Part shown: positions 7,038 to 9,097 of the stretch, piece after piece
How positions within the stretch are numbered: the first letter of the stretch is position 1
Layout of the letters: every line of letters begins with the position of its first letter
Notes under the pieces: model-generated
Database searches by the model: none
What the model was told of the DNA's origin: nothing
What the model saw: the letters and a program-made list of their open reading frames with translations, nothing else
From: JBPYFK01 sp051984675
Lineage (GTDB): Bacteria; Actinomycetota; Actinomycetes; Mycobacteriales; Pseudonocardiaceae
Reading direction: 5' to 3'
DNA length: 9,097 nt
Assembly: GCA_051984675.1 (NCBI GenBank)
Contig: JBPYFK010000121.1
Span: 1-9,097, forward strand
Made by a program: the position numbers and the translations under genes

Positions 7038-7424
7038 ATGACTGCCGCTGAGCCGCACCGCATGACAACCGTTGCTCCGGACAACGTTCGCCGCCGGACA
7101 CGCGAGCCGGCGTGGCCTACTCGCGATCCGGGAGCCGATCGCGACCGCACCCGGTTGTTCGCACCACCGGAAGTGCCCACGCGTGACGTGCCACCAGCCT
7201 CGGCTGAGCCATCCGCGGCGACACGTGACGAGACGTCGTGGGACAGCACGCGGAAGCTGCCCAGCTCGGCGCAAACGAAGCGCAGCTTCTATTGGCATGC
7301 AGGGATTAATCCGCTCTTCCGATCAACATCGCGGAACCAGCTCCGTGTTATCACTGATCAGCGGCCGCAGGAAGCGCAACCGTGGCTGCGCACGGCACAG
7401 ATTTCGAGAGGAAATCGCCATTGA
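7038..7424 (+). CDS. Hypothetical protein, Arg/Pro-rich, doubtful
   Basis: A 128-residue ORF begins MTAAEPHRMTTVAPDNV. Its best support is a strong ribosome binding site, GAGGGAGG at 7021-7028, 9 nt before the ATG. The first 90 residues are rich in Arg, Pro, Asp and Thr and look disordered. The rest (SFYWHAGINPLFRSTSRNQLRVITDQ) has no motif I recognise. Third-position GC is clearly lower than in the intact genes of this window, which argues against a real or native gene. No membrane segment or signal peptide is seen. It could be the damaged start of a longer gene whose body is lost. I would not assign a function. Confidence 0.3.
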   Translation: MTAAEPHRMTTVAPDNVRRRTREPAWPTRDPGADRDRTRLFAPPEVPTRDVPPASAEPSAATRDETSWDSTRKLPSSAQTKRSFYWHAGINPLFRSTSRNQLRVITDQRPQEAQPWLRTAQISRGNRH

Positions 7425-7706
7425 CGCGGCGAACGGCGACTGGGACACCAACGTAAGCAGAGGCGCGTTGACCTTTGCCGATGTACGCCTCCACCCGCTG
7501 GCCCGGCGCGGGGACCGAACTGCTGCCGTGTATCGAACGACCTCGGCGGCTCTTGGGCGGAGAACGCTATCGACGTACACGTTCGGGTGTCCCACGGCCC
7601 GATTGATGGCACAAGCGGCCGCGCTGCGCGCCATGTTCGACCGCGCCATGTTCGACGCTGTCACGCACGGACGTTAGAGAACCCGTTGGGGGCGATCAGT
7701 AAACGC
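7425..7706 (+). other. Stretch with no convincing gene; contains a tandem duplication
   Basis: One frame stays open to TAG at 7675-7677 (IDAANGDWDTNVSRGALTFADVRL ... AMFDRAMFDAVTHGR), but it has no clear start and no recognised motif. I treat it as non-coding or as debris. Confidence 0.35.
7627..7656. repeat. Perfect 15-nt tandem duplication
   Basis: CGCGCCATGTTCGAC occurs twice, head to tail (7627-7641 and 7642-7656). In the open plus frame it duplicates five residues (RAMFD) without shifting the frame. Confidence 0.9.
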
Positions 7707-7726
7707 ATGACCGAGGGCGATCAGTA
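7690..7726. repeat. 12-nt direct repeat around a possible start codon
   Basis: GGGCGATCAGTA occurs at 7690-7701 and again at 7715-7726, 25 nt apart. The two copies flank the ATG at 7707. Confidence 0.7.
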
Positions 7727-7877
7727 CGAGTACACGGCGGCGGGTCTTCCGCGCCGCGTTCCTTTCGTAGAATTGCCGGACGTGGACCTGAGGTTTGAAC
7801 CGCAGTGGCCCACCGAAGACCCGGACGCGATTCGCGACTTCGGCGGCCGGCTGATCAACGGGATCACTCGAATTTAA
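7707..7877 (+). CDS. Small protein resembling a sensor-kinase C-terminal tail
   Basis: This 56-residue ORF contains TAAGLPRRVPFVELPDVD and ends DAIRDFGGRLINGITRI. Actinobacterial nitrate/nitrite-sensor-like histidine kinases of conservon operons often end in a linker with LPRRVP followed by a short helix, and this looks like that tail. No kinase domain precedes it, so it is either a fragment of such a gene or a small protein with a chance likeness. The ribosome binding site is poor: the nearest purine run, GGGGGG at 7688-7692 and nearby, is about 15 nt before ATG 7707. A 12-nt direct repeat straddles the start. Codon use is moderately actinobacterial. Confidence 0.3.
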   Translation: MTEGDQYEYTAAGLPRRVPFVELPDVDLRFEPQWPTEDPDAIRDFGGRLINGITRI

Positions 7878-8005
7878 CGACTACGTGCACGATTCGGTGA
7901 TCTTGACTGAGGTAATCTTGCCGTGGGTGGTGCTGGGGTGTTGTCGAGCCATCGGGTGACTGGGTTATCCACTGGCGGGCCTGGGCACGACGCCGCTGTC
8001 CGTCC
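7878..8005. other. Short gap without a gene
   Basis: Nothing is recognised here. TTGACT occurs at 7905-7910 but no matching -10 box follows. Confidence 0.4.
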
Positions 8006-8046
8006 GGCCCCCAACGGGTCGGTGGCAGCTCCACCCGTTGGGGGCC
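8006..8046 (-). terminator. 14-bp inverted repeat, probable terminator
   Basis: GGCCCCCAACGGGT (8006-8019) pairs perfectly with ACCCGTTGGGGGCC (8033-8046) across a 13-nt loop. On the minus strand it follows a stop codon (8052-8050) by 3 nt, so it probably ended a minus-strand gene. No T-tract is present. Confidence 0.65.
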
Positions 8047-8049
8047 AAC

Positions 8050-8160
8050 TCAAACAACCGCGCCGTCGCCATAGAACGAGCTCGTGGACCTCGTCCGTGG
8101 TCACGGGGAGGTTGACTGCTTCCGTGGCACCGACCAGGACCTTCGCGACGTCGTTGCATC
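8050..8160 (-). pseudogene. Possible C-terminal remnant of a minus-strand gene
   Basis: Reading leftward from 8160, the minus strand gives NDVAKVLVGATEAVNLPVTT and then DEVHELV, with high GC at third codon positions. If one base is removed near 8075, the frame continues YGDGAVV and stops at TGA 8052-8050, just before the terminator hairpin. That arrangement, the end of a gene then a terminator, is what suggests coding. The family is unknown to me. All three plus-strand frames are also open here, so composition alone does not prove it. The upstream part of the gene would have been replaced by the hydrolase fragment that begins near 8165. Confidence 0.3.
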
Positions 8161-8164
8161 GCGC

Positions 8165-8601
8165 GCAGGTGGCCCAGCAGGTGATCCTGCCCTGCGAGGC
8201 GTTCGACAACTTCCCACCCGGCCTACCGGGCACGATGGTGACCCTCGCCGCTCGGCTCGCCGGCCTCCCACTCGCCGCACGCCAACCGCGCGTCAGCTGG
8301 CTTCGCCGGCTCCGCCTGTTGTTCGGGCAGATGGCTCGCCGGCCGCTACAGGATGATCTCGTCCGTCGCTGGACCGAGCCGCTCCAACATGACCCGGATA
8401 TTCGCCGCGAGCTACGCAAAGACTGCCGCGGGTCCCTCCCCAAGGAGACACTGGTCCGGGACACCGAGGCCCTGCGCCCCGCCTGGTTGAACTGCTGTCC
8501 GCGGGGCAAATACGCCGAGGTACCTGACGAATACGTGCTGTCGATGTTGGACCAGCCGGAGGCGGTGGCACGTGCGATCGGTGACTTCCTCCTCGCTTCC
8601 A
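8165..8601 (+). pseudogene. Alpha/beta-fold hydrolase pseudogene
   Basis: The plus frame reads VILPCEAFDNFPPGLPGTMV, then SWLRRLRLLFGQMARRPLQD, then RRWTEPLQHDPDIRRELRKD and RGSLPKETLVRDTEALR. After a break it ends with PRGKYAEVPDEYVLSMLDQP and AVARAIGDFL. This is the cap region and C-terminus of the haloalkane dehalogenase/epoxide hydrolase-like alpha/beta hydrolases. The N-terminal half with the oxyanion loop and nucleophile elbow is absent. Between ALR and PRGKY about 25 residues are missing, the part that normally carries the strand with the catalytic aspartate (DDR-like). A shifted frame at 8480-8497 reads RLVELL, which normally precedes PRGKY, so a one-base insertion lies here too. The gene is dead. 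The residual frame stays open to TAG at 8664-8666, but the sequence past about 8601 looks random. Confidence 0.72.
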
Positions 8602-8818
8602 CCGGTCGACAGCCGAAGTTCGACAGCGATCGGCGCACTCCGGCGAACCGAGGATCGGTCTGCTAGCCCTGAGGCCCATCTGGGCCCCGGCCATAGGAAG
8701 CACGTCAACAGGACTCTAACCAGGCGGTTCGAGTCTGGGGCCGCGCGCCGTCACGCAAGGCAAGAGCGTGAGAGCCGGGGGCCAAAGCTGAGGCATGGTC
8801 CGAGGTCGTTGCCGTGCG

Positions 8819-8833
8819 ACGTTGGTACAACGT
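8819..8833. promoter_or_regulatory. Operator-like palindrome ACGTTG-GTA-CAACGT
   Basis: Two perfect 6-nt arms are separated by 3 nt, a shape typical of binding sites for dimeric regulators such as TetR or MarR types. No intact gene is close enough to say what it would control. Confidence 0.35.
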
Positions 8834-8981
8834 GGTTTGCCGTGTCAGTTGGGGTGACCAGAACGTAGAGGTGTGACTCACTGTCAACCGCACCGAAACG
8901 GCAGTCACCCCCGATTCGGCGAGCCAGTCTGCGGACCCTGCCGCTCCTTCGGGTGTTATGCCTGCTCAGACGGGGGACGCG

Positions 8982-9052
8982 GCACCGCCTGTCGCCGTGT
9001 GGCGGGTTACGGTGCGAGCGCGAAGGCGACAGGATGCCGTCTTCGCGCTCGC
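8982..9052. terminator. Nested hairpins, strongest stem 9014-9025/9041-9052
   Basis: GCGAGCGCGAAG (9014-9025) pairs perfectly with CTTCGCGCTCGC (9041-9052), loop 15 nt, like a terminator. Just upstream, GCACCG (8982-8987) can pair with CGGTGC (9010-9015), enclosing a CGCC-GTGT-GGCG hairpin. CCTGTCGCC (8988-8996) can instead pair with GGCGACAGG (9025-9033). These pairings partly exclude each other. Direction is unclear. Confidence 0.5.
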
Positions 9053-9097
9053 CCGTGTTTCCTGCTCGGATGAGCCGGCGGTGACGCAGGGGTGAGG

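Larger units (their letters stand above)
8602..9097. other. Right-edge stretch without a convincing gene
   Basis: No reading frame resembles a known protein with confidence. A plus frame near 8870-8975 contains HPRFGEPVCGPC, faintly like the Cys-rich GEPLCxxC segment of actinomycete replication initiators, but what follows does not fit. The stretch holds a 6+3+6 palindrome (8819-8833) and a set of hairpins at 8982-9052. Confidence 0.45.

Noticed and set aside
7874..8638. A 254-codon minus-strand open frame
   Set aside because: Its left part has no motif and the rest is the shadow of the hydrolase pseudogene. Only the short segment 8050-8160 was kept, as a doubtful remnant in a possibly corrected frame.
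8700..8745. Possible tRNA 3' half (GGTTCGAGTCT at 8726-8736)
   Set aside because: The T-loop fits, but only three of five T-stem pairs form, one of them G-U, and no anticodon or acceptor stem can be built around it.
8873..9073. A Cys-rich 66-codon ORF (GEPVCGPC)
   Set aside because: It looked like a fragment of an actinomycete replication initiator, but the flanking conserved segments are missing and there is no ribosome binding site.
1..9097. CRISPR array, rRNA, phage structural genes or a defence system
   Set aside because: No regularly spaced repeats, rRNA sequence, phage structural proteins or recognised defence domains were found on either strand.

Overview
The window is high-GC actinobacterial DNA. 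A SigD-type ECF sigma factor overlaps an RsdA-type anti-sigma factor gene, as in mycobacteria. There is also a secreted protein with C-terminal LGFP cell-wall repeats. Together these suggest a member of the Mycobacteriales or Pseudonocardiales; a Pseudonocardiaceae-like host is my best guess, by inference only.

Layout. (1) Positions 1-1332, minus strand: a two-gene operon, sigD then rsdA. The genes overlap by 8 nt and rsdA has a strong ribosome binding site. rsdA runs off the left edge. This is the conserved chromosomal part of the window. (2) Positions 1333-2937: about 560 bases of non-coding DNA, a decayed tyrosine integrase (no N-terminal domain, two one-base deletions, no catalytic tyrosine), a remnant of a helix-turn-helix protein, and a cluster of ACCTGGTGG-like motifs and hairpins. 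This looks like the wreck of an integrative element. (3) Positions 2938-6249, plus strand: the only clearly intact gene outside the sigma operon, a 1103-residue exported protein. It has a signal peptide, a PQQ-type beta-propeller, three choice-of-anchor-D Ig-like repeats and five LGFP repeats. It is followed by a perfect 15-bp hairpin. (4) Positions 6268-6841: a 5'-truncated, frameshifted IS5-type transposase. (5) Positions 6842-9097: mostly gene debris. It holds a doubtful 128-residue ORF with a good ribosome binding site, a small ORF resembling a sensor-kinase tail, a possible minus-strand gene end with its terminator, a pseudogene of an alpha/beta hydrolase, and several inverted repeats near the right edge.

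How the genes work together. SigD would bind core RNA polymerase, and RsdA, a membrane protein with a cytoplasmic N-terminus, would hold it inactive. The propeller/LGFP protein would act outside the membrane, probably attached to the envelope. Nothing in the sequence links it to the sigma factor. I see no complete novel defence or mobile system here. The most interesting object is the large envelope protein standing intact inside a zone of decayed mobile and metabolic genes.
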